A stretch of DNA of 64,000 nt from Bacillus sp. F19 (GTDB taxonomy: Bacteria; Bacillota; Bacilli; Bacillales; Bacillaceae): positions 3,312,001 to 3,376,000 of the forward strand of contig CP085710.1 of assembly GCA_023823795.1 (NCBI GenBank). Reading direction: 5' to 3'. Below the pieces are notes generated by a model, which saw only the letters and a program-made list of their open reading frames with translations, ran no database searches and was not told the origin of the DNA. This document shows, one piece after another, positions 62,835 to 64,000 of this stretch (the stretch's first letter is position 1; the number at the start of each line of letters is the position of its first letter). The translations under genes and the position numbers were made by a program.

Positions 62835-63869
62835 TCAGCTGCGATTTCCACTAATATTCACAAGATCTTCCATTTCGTTTGTTTTCACTCTGGCCATGAG
62901 GGAATCAACGGCATCTTTTACTTCTTTATCGTTGAATAAGACATCATATAGAGCTTCTGTAATCGGCATTTTCACTTCATATTTTTGGGCAAGCTGATAG
63001 GCTGCCTTAGTCGTTCTGACGCCCTCTACGACCATGCCCATGTTTTCAAGAACATCCTCAAGCTTTTTGCCTTTTCCAAGCAAATTGCCGGCTCTCCAGT
63101 TTCTTGAGTGAACGCTTGTACAAGTAACTATTAAGTCTCCTATACCTGTGAGTCCCGAAAACGTTAACGGATTCCCGCCCATTATACTGCCAAGGCGCGC
63201 TATTTCAGCAAGGCCTCTCGTAATAAGAGCAGCTTTGGCATTATCTCCGTAACCGAGACCGTCCGTTATTCCTGCTGCAAGTGCAATGATATTTTTCAGA
63301 GCTCCGCCAATCTCAACCCCTATGACATCAGGGTTTGTATACACTCTGAAATGCTGATTCATAAATAAATCCTGAATAAGCTCTGCTGCTTCAAGGTTAT
63401 CGGATGATGATGTTACCGTTGTCGGCTGTCTCAAGCTCACCTCTTCAGCATGGCTTGGCCCTGATAAAACCACTACATCCTGAAGGAGGTTAACAGGAAC
63501 TTCCTCTTTAATAATTTCAGATATGCGCATGAGGGAATCAGGCTCAATTCCTTTGCTTACATGGACAATCGTCAATTTATGATCTATCACTTCTATGACA
63601 TCCTGAAGAACTTCTCTTATTGCTTTAGTCGGAACAGCCAAAACCGCGATATTTACTGAATTCAGTGCTTCAGCTAAATCTGTATAGCCTTTGATAGCAT
63701 CTGAAAGCTCTACATCAGGCAAATATTTTTGATTCCGGTGTGTTTCATTAATTTGTAAAATCAGCTCTTGGCGATGCCCCCATAGTCTTACTTCGTGATT
63801 ATTATCTGCTAGTACAATACTAAGCGCTGTTCCCCAGCTGCCTGCACCAAGAACGGCAATTCGTTCCAT
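62835..63869 (-). CDS. gpsA: Glycerol-3-phosphate dehydrogenase (NAD(P)+)
   Basis: GpsA reduces dihydroxyacetone phosphate to glycerol 3-phosphate for phospholipid and teichoic acid synthesis. The 344-aa product has the NAD loop VLGAGSWGTALSIVLADNNHEV (residues 5-26), HVSKGIE, the catalytic lysine in EIGGALKNIIALAAG, and the C-terminal GMVVEGVRTTKAAYQL. It lies 17 bases after the end of der, so the two genes are probably cotranscribed. Confidence 0.97.
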   Translation of the reverse strand: MERIAVLGAGSWGTALSIVLADNNHEVRLWGHRQELILQINETHRNQKYLPDVELSDAIKGYTDLAEALNSVNIAVLAVPTKAIREVLQDVIEVIDHKLTIVHVSKGIEPDSLMRISEIIKEEVPVNLLQDVVVLSGPSHAEEVSLRQPTTVTSSSDNLEAAELIQDLFMNQHFRVYTNPDVIGVEIGGALKNIIALAAGITDGLGYGDNAKAALITRGLAEIARLGSIMGGNPLTFSGLTGIGDLIVTCTSVHSRNWRAGNLLGKGKKLEDVLENMGMVVEGVRTTKAAYQLAQKYEVKMPITEALYDVLFNDKEVKDAVDSLMARVKTNEMEDLVNISGNRS

Positions 63870-63886
63870 CCCTATTCACCCCTATT

Positions 63887-64000
63887 ATTTTCTGGCTCTT
63901 GCGAAAATCTTAATTGGCGTGCCTTCAAAACCAAATGCATCGCGGATTCTGTTTTGCAGGAATCGCTCATATGAAAAATGCATTAATTCTGGTTCGTTAA
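63887..64000 (-). CDS. der: GTPase Der, 3' end only (cut by the window edge)
   Basis: The last 37 codons of a leftward gene end with [30 protein letters not shown]. This is the end of the KH-like domain of the ribosome-assembly GTPase Der (YphC/EngA), which precedes gpsA in B. subtilis. The rest of the gene lies beyond the window. Confidence 0.9.

Overview
The window looks like chromosomal DNA from a low-GC, endospore-forming member of the Bacillaceae. It carries SspM, SpoIVA, CsgA-like and YpjB sporulation proteins, bacillithiol genes, a menaquinol:cytochrome c reductase operon and TRAP. From memory, the gene order is almost colinear with the Bacillus subtilis block running from ypqE through ponA, dnaD, panBCD, qcr, trp, mtrAB, hbs and spoIVA to gpsA and der. 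No prophage, insertion sequence, tRNA, rRNA or CRISPR array was seen.

Layout. 1-5700 is a mosaic of small genes: membrane proteins, a PTS IIA protein, a sporulation-flavoured cluster with an Hsp20 and a CsgA-like protein, a solitary holin-like gene, yppG/F/E/D and sspM. 5989-12600 holds yppC, recU-ponA and the ypoC-nth-dnaD group. 13157-19485 holds asnS, aspB, ypmB, ypmA and dinG. 19580-27574 is a tightly packed leftward run: panDCB behind an attenuator-like leader, then birA, cca, bshA, bshB1, mgsA, dapB and ypjD. 27727-32858 holds ypjC, ypjB, ypjA, qcrCBA and ypiF. Between ypiF and ypiB sits a 3.7 kb gene for a secreted, sortase-anchored alpha-amylase/pullulanase-type enzyme, which looks like an insertion into the conserved order.

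37029-52770 is the aromatic supraoperon. Transcription runs leftward: aroC-aroB-aroH, the trp leader, trpEDCFBA, hisC, tyrA and aroA. A degenerate amidohydrolase-like gene, ypiA and ypiB follow. The trp leader has about 16 evenly spaced NAG triplets and a terminator. Its regulator TRAP (mtrB) lies only 7 kb away, next to folE, so regulator and target are in the same window. A decayed cheR lies between aroC and ndk. 53810-60384 holds ndk, hepT-menG-hepS (menaquinone synthesis, which serves the qcr complex), mtrB, folE, hbs and spoIVA. The right end holds yphF, yphE, gpsA and the 3' end of der.

The most unusual content is non-coding. A family of about 122-bp repeats occurs at five loci, in tandem at three of them. 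The copies fold into the same nested hairpin with compensatory base changes, and one deleted copy supplies the last codons of aroA. Directly after the largest array lies a separate AT-rich array of ten degenerate units with a period of 20-21 bp, close to two turns of the helix. I know no published name for either element.
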